From: Strigops habroptila
Taxonomy: Eukaryota > Chordata > Aves > Psittaciformes > Psittacidae
Assembly (NCBI RefSeq): GCF_004027225.2
Contig: NC_044298.2
Coordinates: 1,399,583 to 1,463,582 of the forward strand
Length of the DNA: 64,000 bases
Direction: 5' to 3'
In this document: in pieces, positions 32,342 to 44,914 of the stretch
How the letters are laid out: the number at the start of each line of letters is the position of its first letter
How positions within the stretch are numbered: the first letter of the stretch is position 1
Translations under genes and position numbers: made by a program
Notes under the pieces: generated by a model
The model's input: the letters and a program-made list of their open reading frames with translations, nothing else
The model's database searches: none
Told to the model about the DNA's origin: nothing

Positions 32342-35300
32342 GACTATCGCTCTAATCCCTATTCCCTCTGCACTACATACATAAAATAAAGCCTTTCCTA
32401 TTTGCTGAAGGCAGCTGTTCTTCAGGGAGGCAAAGGGGTTTTTTATATACACTTAAGAGCTCTGTCTCTTGTCTCTCATGTTGATTGTGAGCATGTGAAT
32501 CGATGGGGAAACACCAAAGAGTGAAGCAGGTGCTTTTTGCCTTCTTCGCTCTGGCCAAAACCAAAAACCAAAACCAAAAGTCTGGAGTAAGAAAGTGAAT
32601 TTGCGTTTCACCCTTAGTAGTGTTTGGGCTTTTCTTGTTTGTCTTTTTTTTTGGGTTTGGTTTTTTTTTTTTTTTTTGAGTAAAAGGTTATTACATCTTA
32701 GCCAGGTTGGGTTTTTATAGGGCCATAATAAGAAATGGGAAAAATTAGTACGGTTTTCTGATTAAAGAAACCAGGACATAGGGTTTTTGAGGGCTCCAGG
32801 CAGGCAAAAGGGAACTAAAGGCAGGTGGGAATGTCCCAAGATTTACTTTTAATTAATTTCCCTAAGCACTGCTCTGCCATTGAGGAGCTGTGTAACATTA
32901 AAGCTGTGCAGCAGGATTTGTTCGTCTGAAAAGTCATATATACATATACAGGGAGATTAATATATATGTTTATTTTCATTCAGAATTCATTTAGTAAGAT
33001 TTGGGTCTTATAATTTAACCATGGATAAAGAAACAATTGGTTGTATTTTAGGTTGACCTAAAATATGCACAACATGCTGCTCATAAGCTATGTGAAGATA
33101 AACCTTAAAAGCTTGTAGGTAAAAAAAAAAAAAAAAAAAATCTAGTTTTTAACTGTCTGTAAACCACCACAGGCATGTTCTTAGAGAGCTGGAAATGCCT
33201 GGCAAGAAAAGCCTTAACTGCCAACTATGCTTATCTTTTGTTGCTGAGGCATTTTGTGCCGTTAATCCAGGTTTAGCACAACTCGTGCTCCTCTTATGGG
33301 CATTTTCTTTTCTAAATACTGACTCAAAGACTACTCAGTGCTTCATGTTCATTGCACCCTATTTTTATAGCCCTTTGTGCCATAGTATTATGGGGAACTC
33401 TTTGAGACTTTTACTCTCTTTGCAGTTTTGGGTACTATATAAAATGCTACTTTGCACTTCTTTGCATCTTAAGTTTTCATTGCCTTTGGCAAATCTTATT
33501 ATTATATCTAATTATTATCTAGGTTTAGTAGTGAAGCACAAAGGCTAAATGAATTGTCAGAGGTCACTTGAGCAAATGGAACAGCCTGGAGTAAAACAGG
33601 CTTTCCTCATTGGCATTTATCATATTATTTATAATTTGAATTCCTGCAAGTCTTTGAAGTCTTAACTGAGATTGCGTTGGGCAAACAAAGGGCAAGTCCC
33701 CACACCAAACAACAAGCATTTGAACTGATTAGACCTGAAAAACAAAAGAGAAGGGATTACTATCTCTTTCACAAATGCAACGCTACTGCACAGGGATTAA
33801 GGGAGGGGCTCTCAATACAGGGAAGTACTTTTTGATATGTCCTGAAATGACTTTTCTAGTTTTACACAGGAAATCTGTGGCAGTCAGGAAGTAAACACAC
33901 TCCTAAGTGTTCATAAATTATTTAATTGTAAGAGTGCCCATTATATTCACATTCTTCAAGTGCTGTTTCCACAATAACTGAGGATTTGGTGTAGCAACTC
34001 AGTCTATAGGATAAGTGAAGTGTGTACAACCCCAGCTAAGCCAGTGGTTTGGACACCAGGACATCCTTCTTTCTTGGATAGACATGTTTACAGGAAAGAT
34101 AAGGGACTTGAAATTGAATCTGAAGAGATGAGTGCCCAAAAGTATTAGAAAACCTAGTGTAGTGGAGATCCGCTTAGCCTGAACAAAGCACAGCAATTCA
34201 GTAGGGCTGGAAATTCTCAAACTGTGCTTCCCCTGCTCAGAATAAATAGTGAACATTAATTTTTTTTAGTGTTTTTTTGTTTTCTCTCCATGAAAGAGAT
34301 GAAAAAGTGCCAAGTTTTTCAAAGCTGCTTAAAGTATTTAAGACACCATCCCTGGTTAAAATCCATGGCTTTATTTATGCATTTTGAAACCTAACCTGTC
34401 ACTTAAGAAATCTGCAATTACCAATGCTTGCAAATTACTAACTGTGGAGTAATAAGCTTTGTTAAAAAAGTAATAACCTTTCAATAAAAATCCTACATCA
34501 AAATTCATCCCCTAGGTAACGGTTGGTTACCAAGCAATGATTGTATCGGCGTGGATTTATCTGCTTTTCTGAAGAGAACACTAAAAGACGGGGAAAACAA
34601 ACAAGATAAATAGGAGGCCTATTTAGTGGGAACTTTCTTAAATTAATTGAAAGATTAAAGAAGCGTTTTGTGCATGAGGTCCTCATTAGCTACCCAGGTT
34701 ATTTTTTTCCCCAAGAGTAAGTTCTACATGTGTCAGGGTAGCCTGACTGGCACATTTTCTGACCTTCACATTCTTTCATGAGAGATGTACAAGAGCCTAA
34801 TCCTTTGCTCAAATCATTCTCTTGCCTCCTCTAAAAAGGCCTCTAAGTCTTTATTAAGGGTCTTGATTTTGTTATTCATTTACCAATATGAGTAGTTCAG
34901 CTCTTTCTGAGACCCTTCCTCAAAATGCAAACAGAATTAAGCTGAGGAGGTCATGGATGCTTATATAATTATTCTCTGTTTTCACATACATAGCAAGTGA
35001 GCAAGTGCATGTTTGTGTAAGTTCTGAGAAGTTTCAGATTTTCTCTGCAACAAGTTTCACCAGTTGTCTCTTCTAAGAATTCTGGCATCATCAAAGCTAC
35101 TTTTCAAATGAAAATCAAACAAAAATGTAGTATGATGCAAGAACCTTAATATATAACTAGAGAATATGAACAGTAACAACCTTGACACGTATTTCAGGGT
35201 GACTTCATAAGTCTATTTTAAAACACTGCAATCATGCTGAATGCTTAAAATATGGTAATAAGTGTTTTGCATGTATAAATCATTAATGAGAGTTTGCAAA

Positions 35301-38300
35301 GTGCTTTGAAAACTTCTGCAGAGTGTTCCCAATGACTGGCACTGCTTTGGGACCTTTACAAAGACATCTACTTTACAGGAATGATTTAGAAGATGAGGAC
35401 CACAGATTGAATAAGTTATATATATATCAAAAAAGGAAATCAAATAGTTTTCAGAGGAAGGTGGTGGGGCATGAATGCTTTTTATACTGAAATCTCCCAA
35501 TCTTCCACAAGATAAGATGGTATTCCAGCAGTGGCAGCATCTTGCCCAAAGAGATTTACTTGCATGGTTACAGCAGATTGTACATTATACCTGCAAAGGG
35601 AGTTATTTTATACCCATCTACAATGTAATCCCAGCATTAAGAGAGAGAAAGAGTCCTCTTTGCCATTCAATCTTGTCCAAACAGCTAAGACTGTTTGCTG
35701 CAAAATTCTACCACCTGCCTGAGGGTAGGATCCAGCTTTGGAGTATAGAAGTGCTAAAGTTAAGAAGCAAAACCTCCCAGATTCCTTCTTCCTGTGCATC
35801 AGGGTAACATGAACTCACTCTCCCTAAGCATTGCAAGTTCTTTGGATATAGCCAATGACGGAGGTCAATAAAGTTATAGCCATGATCTTTGGTATTTCGT
35901 CAGAGTTTGGTGATTCCCTGTAATCCCACCTTTGAGATCCCAATGAGCCTGGCGTCGGGCCTGGGTGAACTGTGAGAGATATTCAGGGAGACAGAGTTAA
36001 AAAGTCACCCAAATCATTCCTGCTTTATAGTGAAAGCTAAGGTTTGCTCCCACTAGAAAATGATGAGATTTTGGTTGCCAAAGCCACAATGCCTCAAAGC
36101 ATATAGATTTTTAGAAATCATTTGCCTTGAAAACAAGGTTCCAAATTTGAAGCCAGAAGTAACTAGTAGTTTTGGGAGTCTATTTATGCTTTCCAAGCAG
36201 TGCATTGCAGCTCCCAGCCCATCTGTCTTCTGTCCTTTTAAGTACTGCAGCTAAATATGATTTGATGGTAAAGATGACAGGGGAACAAGAGCATCAGACT
36301 GATGACAGGGAGCTTACTAAAACTGCTTGCAGTTGTGCCATTGCAGAGTGGCTGGCTCTTAAAATACACTCACAGGAAGGGAATATAATCTGTCACTGAG
36401 ATGACTTGTATCCTGAGAAAAAATGGATCCAAATTATAAGGCTTTACCCTTCATGGTGTTGAAATCATTGCAATAACATACAAACCCATGAAATGGAGTT
36501 TATTTGCATCAGTGGGATCATGTGACAGTCACATGAGACTGCAAGGGGTGAGTGGAATCTAAAATGAATGCAGTGTAGGAAAGAAAGGAAAATAAACAAA
36601 ATAAAGCATTATGAGGCCAGGAATCCTGACCTGATTACGAACTGATTAGTGGAATGACATATGTGACTTTGATCTGTTTATCTTAAAGAGATATTATTAC
36701 TCAATTCATGGGTGTCAGAAGCCAATACCACAGTTCAAGTATAATAACACAGCACTCTGAATGTATAAATCATTAATGAATACTTGTGATATGGCATTTG
36801 ATCTAAGGAGGACGCAGAACTTCCCGATAAGAGTTATTGCCCTATGGATCCCTCCAACACACCTCATAATTTAGGAGGGATTTACAGAGAAGAATTTTTA
36901 CTGCTCTATTAGAGAAGCAAACAAGGAGCAGGTAAACAACTCCAAACAGGAAATCTGTCTTTAGGGAAGGGCAGATCTCGGGGTATGTGAGACACTTTCC
37001 CTGACTAGCTTGTTCTGTAACAGCTACAGCTTTTGGCACAACAGCCCAAAGATGAGCTACATGGGCACTGGAGACAGAAAAAGTCTTTGTCACCCTTGGT
37101 GGCTGCAGCTTTTCACCCTGATTCCTGCTGGCAGACCCTTTAATCAGGGTTGATACCCACATAAGCATCCCAGGCACCAACCCTGCTTGAGTGCAGAATG
37201 ACGCTTAATCTATCAGGAAGGGTTAGGATAGCCAGAAAGGTCCTTTTCTAAACAATAAGAAGCAAAATATTTGTCTTCGCAGCACATTGAAATACAAGTG
37301 ATTACCTGACACCAAGCTTTTCAGTGCAATAAAGTGTCATGGCAAGTCTCAGACCCTGCCTGGTCTAGCCTGAAGGAGCTCACTTACGGTGGGGTCACTG
37401 GATGTGAATTTTTTCTAGGAATCTGGAGCAGATGTATAGCTCTAGGTCTGCAAATAGGCAACTTAGTCTTCTAGTAAAACCGAGGATGTTATTTTTCAGG
37501 GAGAGAAGCAATAAGTTTTGTTGCCCGGTGATGTTGTATTATATAGTCATAAGACTTTAGAGTAGCTATGGATCTGCTCCAGAAGTTTTATACAAGGTTA
37601 TTATTATGACACATACAAAACTACTTTTTAATGAAAAAATGAATAACCCTGGTTTCTGAAGCTATTAAATATTGCCTGCTTAGGGAGTAACCATGACTCT
37701 CCAACTTAAAGTGATGGTATTAGCCAACTGACATAACTATTCAAATTTCGTCATGAATATTTTGTGACCAGCTTTGAAGTTCTTTCCTTTAAAGAAGCCA
37801 GAGGAGAAGTTTCAATAATGTTTCACAGCCTTAGGGATCTGCAGACAGACACACCTCAGTGGCTTCTAAATATGTAATGGAGGTAAATGGAAGATCAAGA
37901 TTCTGATACTGCTCAGAAGAAAACTTTAAGTGAAATATAGTTTTTTGAATGAAAGAATATTTTATAAAAACATTTCCTTTAATCCTGCTATTGATCACTT
38001 ATTCTACCTTCAGTGATTACTGCAGGATGCATTCCCAATGAATGTGGTTTTTCCCTGAACTGAATTCTTAAAATGATACAAATAAAATCACAAATCTGGG
38101 TGTGATGTTTTGTGGGAACTCTGCTGGGTGGATAATTTTATCCCATCACCATCAGCTGAATTCTTCTTTTGCTTCAGTCATGGTGTATTAGGCTCTGTTT
38201 TAATGAATGAAATCAAACATTTCTCTCTTCAGAAATGTTTCATGCAGTGGTGTAAATATTTCAGCTTCAGACTTCCTTCATTTTTCTTCATTTGCTTAGC

Positions 38301-39900
38301 CAAAATTGCCACCTCAAAGTATTTGAATGTAGTAGAAACGATTGCTTGCTACACCACCTGAATGAAGCATTTGGTTTTCTGTGTTTCGGTATGGTAATAA
38401 ATCAACTGAAAGTATGTGTCCAAGCAATTGCATGATGCCATCTTCTCATGTGTTTGCAATTGCTTTAATTTCTTTCCTACAGCAGAGTTGAACGAATACT
38501 ATAAGTAGACATTCTGGATACCACATTGTTATGCCAGTACATAAAACTTTAGCATATTACACCCCTAATTAGACCAGGGAAGCAACTTGTACAGTAGCCC
38601 AAATAGCCCATATCCAATACCAGATGCTGAAATGCTTTGTAGAACAATTCTGGTTTGCTTTCGAAAAAACCCCCAAAACCAGCCAGATTTGCTGTGCTAA
38701 ATTCCAAACTCAGCACCTCTCAACATCTGCAGGACTTTTTTTTCCATTGAGTTTCATCTCAAACACTTAATGGGATGTTTTAGTATCTTGTATGTCTCAG
38801 TGCATGGGTGATTCAAAGTCCTGTTGTGAGAAGAGTTTTTCTGAACTTCATAGGCGTCTGGACTGATTGATATTGCACAATGGATTTTAATTGATATCTT
38901 GAATGTGCAATTCAGTATCTGGCCAGCAGAAAGAGCTGACCTATTTAACTTGCTATCCTTGCAATGAGTTTGAACATGAGTCCATAAAGTCTGAAAGTTT
39001 CCAATCTCAGCTTGGTGAGAGAATTCTCAGTCTGTCTGATGTCAGGAAAGGATTCTTCTTACAGGTAGTTGCTCCATTTTCTGACTCCAATTAAAAACAT
39101 AAAATATCTCCCAAACGGACCACAGCTTCTGCAAGAAGGGAAGGAAAAACCACTCATTGAGTCTTTACAGAAATTGCTCTGTTGCTCAAGGGGAAAATTA
39201 TTTCTAAAAATGGCTTGAAGTGTTAAGTTGGCTTAGAAGAACATGATTTTTAGGCATTCTGATGACGCCATGTTGTGTATTGGAAGTTAAAGTAGTTGGA
39301 TATTCTACAAAATCAGGAAGCAGTGAAAAAATAAGCTATAATAACACCATATTATAACCATATCAATACCTGAATATAGCCATGATGTGGTTGCAGACAT
39401 CAAAGAGTTGACAGATGAACTAAAATTTTGGTACCATGCAGGGTATCTGACCTAATTAAGCTTTTGTCTGAAGAAATATTACACTTCTATTGACAGATTC
39501 AAGATGTGGTGCAATCCAAAGGAACAGAGAAAAATACCTGGAGGTATATTTGTGCAAAAGATGCAAATTTTCCAATTAAGATGAGTCTCGCATCATTCTA
39601 ATTTGAAAACGGCCTGTGAAAGCCAAGCCAGCAGCTAAAATGACAGACGGAGGAGGAAAAATACATTGCTTTCCAAGCAGATCACCATAAATGTCTAAAT
39701 TACCCAAATCAAGAAATTCATTTCATCTCTAGTTGTGTCATATAAAATAAGGTTCTGTGGTGGAATGGGCATGCCATTAGCAAGGAAACGAGGAGGTAGC
39801 ATTGCAACTATGAAATCAAAGTGTATTACAGTAGCAGGGAATGCTTTCTATACAGGATGAGCTTCTTGGCAATACATTACCATGCACAAAGGGTGCCTCT
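32342..39900. other. Gene-poor AT-rich interval, 7.5 kb
   Basis: No gene with recognisable domains and no CBP promoter layout on either strand. It holds T runs near 32647-32678, an A run at 33121-33140, short TA-rich repeats near 32938-32970, and scattered stretches (near 33500-33600 and 35255-35420) that vaguely resemble decayed MIR/CORE-type SINE sequence. No CR1 tail was seen here, in contrast to 19-26 kb. Confidence 0.5.
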
Positions 39901-39923
39901 GGGCCTGGGGCAGTCTGAACCAG

Positions 39924-39991
39924 TATAAAAGCCAGTCGAACTGCAGGCTCCCTCATCCACTTCTCTTGCCTTCTCCTCCTTGGTGAACAAG
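39924..39991 (+). promoter_or_regulatory. TATA box and non-coding exon 1, feather keratin gene 1
   Basis: TATAAAA at 39924-39930 after the shared feather motif GCCTCTGGGCCTGGGGCAGT. Exon 1 ends at 39991 before GTAAGT. The GTAAACA element of later copies is not intact here (GGCAATACA in its place). Confidence 0.9.
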
Positions 39992-40282
39992 GTAAGTAGC
40001 AAGTGCCTCTGTGGGTTTCTCTTCTTTGTCCTTTTTCTCTTTCTCTTTCGTGTAGCTTTTCTGAGAGCCTTGCTCCTTACCAACATCATGGAAGATGGGG
40101 AAGGTCTACAGCTTTCTTTGCAGCAGCTCCTTAAAGACCAGGGCTCTTGATCTCTCTTCCTCCCTACACAGGCTGTCCCAGCTCCCCAGCCTGTGCCTTT
40201 GCTCTGACCGAGCAGGCTGTCACTATAACGCTGCCTGTGCTTTGGCTGCCCTCTCTCCCAGGTCCACCTCCACCCCAAAGCC

Positions 40283-40579
40283 ATGTCCTGCTACGACCTG
40301 TGCCGTCCCTGTGGGCCAACCCCACTGGCCAACAGCTGCAATGTGCCCTGTGTCAGGCAGTGCCAGGACTCCAGGGTCATCATTGAACCATCTCCCGTGG
40401 TGGTGACCCTGCCTGGACCCATCCTCAGCTCCTTCCCCCAGAACACCACTGTGGGATCCACCACCTCCGCTGCCGTTGGCAGCATCCTGAGTGAGGGAGG
40501 AGTGCCCATCAACTCCGGGGGCTTCAGCCTCTCTGGCCTTGGTGGCCGCTACTGTGGCAGACGGAGCCTGCCCTGCTAA
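40283..40579 (+). CDS. Feather beta-keratin gene 1, 98 aa
   Basis: Structural protein of barb, barbule and rachis cells. It shows the canonical 98-residue feather-keratin form: Cys-rich head [20 protein letters not shown] (Cys 3, 7, 10, 19, 23, 27), core at about 32-53 with [17 protein letters not shown], a Ser/Gly region and the end [12 protein letters not shown] with Cys 98. Position 33-35 reads IIE (RVIIEPSP) where the other copies have VIQ. The acceptor TCTCCCAG ends at 40261, 21 nt before the ATG; the intron is 270 bp. The poly(A) signal is ATTAAA at 41004-41009. First and most divergent member of the plus-strand feather array. Confidence 0.96.
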   Translation: MSCYDLCRPCGPTPLANSCNVPCVRQCQDSRVIIEPSPVVVTLPGPILSSFPQNTTVGSTTSAAVGSILSEGGVPINSGGFSLSGLGGRYCGRRSLPC

Positions 40580-41049
40580 AGCCGGGATGGATGTCTCCAG
40601 TGAGTGCGTCGACCAGGAAGACCAAAGCCAGGTGCCGGACTGAGGACATTGCTGCTAGCCAGGCTTCTCTGGGCAGATTGGTTGAGCATCCTTGTGCCCT
40701 CCTGCAAGGGAGGGATGGAAGCAAGGTGCCAGCCTGTGCTGTCTGGAAACATGTCCAGCTGATGTCTTCTTTTTCTCCTACTTTCCTCTCCACATCATGA
40801 GTCCCTGTTGTCTCCTGCTATCCTGTGCTATCGGTTCATCCTGAAGCAACTGGAGAAGGTCCCTGCTCACCACCTTCTGTGCATGTGTGTCAGATGAAGA
40901 CGTGTGTCTTGCTGTGAAGAGGTGCCTGACTGTCAGGTGCCCTTGTAGCAGCCTGGACAGCATCCCTTCCAGGATGCACTGCTTTGTTTCTCTCTTTTTA
41001 CTCATTAAAGTTTATGTTGCATTGTAGCTTGAGTCTTCTTGTGTTCCTT

Positions 41050-42121
41050 CCCTCCTGGGATGCCCAGCCAAGCTGCCCAATGGGGTGCCCAGCCAAGATG
41101 TGTAGTGGGAAATGGAATAACCTAGAGCGGGAGAGATTGGGTGGGTTAGGGCCGATGGTTAACCTGTCTTGTGCCTGGAGGAGCTGAGTGCCTCAGGTCT
41201 ATGGTCATTGGAAGAGTGATTGGGTGGTGGAGGGTTTTGTGGTATAATCTGAACACAAAAAGGGTGTCCAGAAGCTCCCCTAATGGACATGTGAGCAACA
41301 AGCATGCTTGGATACTGTCTCGGGTTGACAAGGGAACACACTGACCTACTGCAAGACATTTCTGTGCAGTCCAACACTGACCTGTTGAAAGCTCTGATTC
41401 CATGTTACCACCTGCAACTGATCCTTGCCCTTCCTTCCTCGAAACCCTTCTTGGAAATCCTGGATGTGGAGGGAGCGCCAAAGGGATTGAAATGAGAGGT
41501 TGCCAGAGCAACTATACAAAAGGACATGTGAACCCTCTACTAGATTCTGGCAAAGTTGGAATAGGTTGAGCATTGATGTGTAGGTGATAGATATGTACAC
41601 ACAGGCCTCATAGTTCCTCATCAGAAAGAGATGGGCAGTGCTGATGTTATGTGCTGGAAACTCTTTGCACAGCCAGAATGGAGCAGGAAAAGCATTTTTG
41701 CATCCACCAAAGGAGTCTTGTGCTGAAAAAAACAAGGAGTTGCAGAGTTCTTTATCTGTCACTCTACCATGCAGGGAAGTGATACTGGCACAGTTGTGCT
41801 GCAAAGCTTCTAGAAACCCCACTCAGCTGCTGAGCAGGTTGTGCTTGGGGAGGTCCCAAGCAGTGATCATTTTGTTTCTCCAACCATGCCACAAGCTGGG
41901 GAGGCTGAAGAAGTGGCACCCCATTACCTCAGTTCTCAGTCTCTCCATCACATGCAGGAAATAGTTCGTGCTGCTGCTCTGGTTGTGCTTCGGGTACAGT
42001 AGGAGGTGCCTGCTATGCCATGCTCCTCCGATTGTACTTGCAAAGAAATATGGACCCTGCTTGCAGCTGAGCAGGGTTATGTGCCCCGTGGAAATCCTGC
42101 CATGTATTTGGTCATGCCTGG
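41050..42121. other. Spacer downstream of feather gene 1 (type A)
   Basis: Resembles the spacers after feather genes 5 and 6 (55640-57400, 58680-60450). It lacks the CR1 that those carry, so it shows the pre-insertion state of that site near 41797-41812. No gene seen. Confidence 0.7.
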
Positions 42122-42972
42122 TGTAGGACTGATATGTAAAACAGATGCTTGTCTCAACCATTGCTCTCCGTGACCTTAGGACTGATACATAAAACAGGTA
42201 TTTGTCTTAACCATTGCTCTCTGTGAGCCATGAACTTTTGTGAGTGTGGCGAGACCGTGTACCCCTCAGAAAGAGACTTTATTGCTCTCTGAAACAACTT
42301 GTGGATTCGGCTCTGTTGATTCAGCTGCTTGTCCTTGCACAGGGAGGAGGCTGGGATGCATCAGTTCTGACAAGCGGACAGGAACATCCTGGCAAAAACC
42401 AAAAAGCGGACGGGAACGTCCTTGCAGGAAACAAAAAGCAGATGGGAACGTCCTTGCAGGAACCAAAAAGCAGACGGGAACATCCTTGCAGGAACCAAAA
42501 AGCAGACGGGAACATCCTTGCAGGAACAAACTGTATGGTCAGCAGACAAAAAACCTGCTGAAACGTGCAATTCGTGGATGTAGCCCATGGCTGGTCACAG
42601 TTGTTGCGCAATGCTGGAGCAACGACTACCTGATTGACATCCGGACACAATATGGTATAAAGGACCGCACGACTGCCAGCTAGTTGGAAGACTTCTCCCA
42701 CCAGTCTGGATGACGGGATGCCGTATGACTCCGTGGTGGTAACTTAACTATTTGACCTGCTCTCTCTCTCTCTGCAAATTTGCTTCTATCCTTTTCTCCC
42801 TACTCTTCCTCTTTTTCTTCTTCTCTTTTATTCTCTTTTATTTTATTTTATTTTATTTTTTACAATAGTTTTAGATAATAAATTGCATTATTTGGACATT
42901 TGACCTCATTTGTGTCTTAATTTCACCCCGTGAGATCTGAATCCTCTTTGTACTGTCCACCGGGACGCGACA
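42122..42972 (+). mobile_element. Solo LTR, 851 bp, with 5-bp target-site duplication
   Basis: The block starts TGTAGGACTG and ends GGGACGCGACA, flanked by CCTGG at 42117-42121 and 42973-42977. The equivalent spacer sites near 56755-56765 and 59801-59811 read CATGCCTGGTGTGCATCC with no insertion, which fixes both ends. Parts: U3 with a 53-bp direct duplication (42125-42177, 42178-42230) and a 32-bp tandem repeat, a TATA-like GGTATAAAGG at 42654-42663, T/C-rich tracts, and a poly(A)-type AATAAATTGC near 42880. No internal region, so a solo LTR fossil. The 5-bp duplication suits several ERV classes; the family is not named. Confidence 0.88.
42371..42527 (+). repeat. 32-bp tandem repeat, about five copies, inside the LTR U3
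   Basis: Period 32 bp, with copies starting at 42371, 42403, 42435, 42467 and 42499. The shared core is AAGCAGACGGGAACATCCTT followed by GCAGGAACCAA. The first copy is the most diverged and the last two are nearly identical. Confidence 0.92.
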
Positions 42973-43700
42973 CCTGGTGTGCAGCCGTCTGTGTGGTTAA
43001 AGCAGAAGTGGTGGCAAAGACACAGGCAGCAAGAAGGATGTGTATCGATTGGCCAGGACATGCGTTGGTCACTTGGGTGCATTCAGCTTTGCCCGTGGTC
43101 TCCAGCAAAGAGTGTTGAGAGGGGGATAGCCTTGGATCTTAAGCACTGGTACTCTGCTGTTAAAGGTAGGTGGTGATGAGGGAGAGAAGGAAGATGGCAA
43201 AAGAGGCGGAACAGCTTCTGCTCAGATGAAAGCTCGATCTCAGAGAGAATGTCTAAACCCCAGAGCAGAGGTTCCCTGCCTAGAAACGTGATGCCTAATA
43301 AAGTGTGAATGAGCACAGAACTAGAGCTGACTCTTGTGCATGGGTGACCAGGCTGAAGCCTCAGGGTTATGAGGAGACGGGCCGCATGCATCAGGAAACA
43401 CTTAAAAGGGAGGCCCTGCAGGGCAAGAGGCTGGTTCACCTGGTGAGGTAGGACACTCCTCGTTACTGGCTGCATCATCTGTCTGTGCTGATGTGTCATT
43501 TCCCCTGGAAAAGTTAGGGTTCTAATAGTGTCAGTCTAAAGGAGCCTGTGTGGCTGAACAGGCACGTCATGAACAGGGAAATGAAAAGAGAAGGTTGCAG
43601 GGCAGAAGTAAACCCCCTAATTTTTTCAATTGTGATGACTTGCATGTAAGATGAGCTTTTTGGGAAACACATTCCACGTGCAAAGTCTTCCTCTGGGCGT
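42973..43700. other. Spacer and upstream flank of feather gene 2
   Basis: Continues the type-A spacer after the LTR. Near 43484-43600 it carries the block shared upstream of feather genes: GATGTGTCATTTCCCCTGG, AATAGTGTCAGT, CACGTCATGAACAGGGAAAT. No gene seen. Confidence 0.65.
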
Positions 43701-43716
43701 GGGACAGTCTTGAGCA

Positions 43717-43783
43717 GTACATAAGCCAGTCCAGTGGGGGCTCTCCCTCAGCCACTTCTCTTGCCTTCTACTTGGTGAACGAG
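43717..43783 (+). promoter_or_regulatory. Degenerate TATA region and exon 1, feather keratin gene 2
   Basis: Where other copies have CCAGTATAAAAGCC this gene has GCAGTACATAAGCC. Exon 1 still ends at 43783 with GTAAGT. The forkhead-type core is also changed (GGGAAACACATT). Expression from this promoter may be weak. Confidence 0.75.
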
Positions 43784-44113
43784 GTAAGTAGCAAGTGCCT
43801 TCTTCTGCTTGTTGTCTTTGTAATTTTTCTCTTTGTCTTCTGTTCTCGACTGAAAAGTTTTGTTTTGCTGAGACCATTGCCACTCATCTCTGTTCTCTTT
43901 ACCAAACTGTGGGGAGGTGGGAGAAGGTCTTCTCTGTCTTTGCAAGGCCCTATTGAGGACTGCAACTCCTAAGATTCTCTTCTTCCCTATGAAGCTTGTC
44001 CCTGCTTCCCAGCCTGTGCCTTTGCTCTGACCGAGCAGGCTGTCAGGCTGCTCCTCACACGCTGCCTGTGCTTTGGCTGCCCTCTCTCCCAGGTCCACCT
44101 CCACCCCAAAGCC

Positions 44114-44410
44114 ATGTCTTGCTACGACCTGCGCCGTCCCTGTGGGCCAACCCCACTGGCCAACAGCTGCAACGAGCCCTGTGTCAGGCAGTGCCAGGAC
44201 TCCCGCGTGGTGATCCAGCCCTCTCCCGTGGTGGTGACCCTGCCCGGACCCATCCTCAGCTCCTTCCCCCAGAACACTGCCGTGGGATCCTCCACCTCCG
44301 CTGCCGTTGGCAGCATCCTGAGTGAGGAGGGAGTGCCCATCAACTCCGGGGGCTTCAGCCTCTCTGGCCTTGGTGGCCGCTACTGCAGCAGAAGGAGCCT
44401 GCCCTGCTAA
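44114..44410 (+). CDS. Feather beta-keratin gene 2, 98 aa, Cys7 to Arg
   Basis: Open, complete 98-residue feather keratin with head [12 protein letters not shown], core [17 protein letters not shown] and end [12 protein letters not shown]. It carries Arg at position 7, where every other copy has Cys, and Ser in place of Gly after the internal Cys near the C-terminus. The acceptor ends at 44092. The poly(A) signal is ATTAAA at 44833-44838. Together with the degenerate TATA box this copy may be drifting, though the reading frame is intact. Confidence 0.94.
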   Translation: MSCYDLRRPCGPTPLANSCNEPCVRQCQDSRVVIQPSPVVVTLPGPILSSFPQNTAVGSSTSAAVGSILSEEGVPINSGGFSLSGLGGRYCSRRSLPC

Positions 44411-44914
44411 AGCCGGGATGGATGTCCAGTGAGTGCATCGACCAGGAAGACCAAAGCCAGGTGCCAGACTGAGGACATTGCTGCTGGCCAGGCTTCTCTG
44501 GGCAGATTGGTTGAGCATCCTTGTGCCCTCCTGCAAGGGAGGGATGGAAGCAAGGTGTCAGCCTGTGCTGTCTGGAAACATGTCCAGCTGATGTCTTCTT
44601 CTACTCCTGCTTTCCTCTCCACATCATGAATCCCTGTTGCCTTCTGCTGTCCTGTGCCATGGGTTCATCCTGAAGCAAGCGGAGAGGGTCTCTCATCACC
44701 ACTCCCTCCCTGTGTGTGTGAGATGAAGACGTGTGTCTTGCTGTGAATAGGTGCCTGACTGTCAGGTGCCCTTGTAGCAGCCTGGACGGCGTCCCTTCCA
44801 GGATGCACTGCTTTGTTTCTCTTTTTAGATTCATTAAAATTTATGTTGCGTTGTAGCTTGGGTCTTCTTGTGTTCCTTTCCTCCTGGGATGCCCAGCCAA
44901 GCTGTTCAATGGGA

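Noticed and set aside
31783-32389. Plus-strand Pro/Ala/Arg-rich open frames of 131-190 aa
   Set aside because: They are the reverse strand of the GC-rich HTRA1 retrocopy; the minus strand matches HTRA1 clearly.
33195-33548. A 117-aa plus-strand open frame in the AT-rich interval
   Set aside because: Low-complexity hydrophobic composition, no domain, and no splice or promoter context.
42371-42527. A CRISPR-like array suggested by regular 32-bp repeats
   Set aside because: The repeats are directly adjacent with no unique spacers, lie in an LTR of a bird genome, and form an ordinary tandem repeat.
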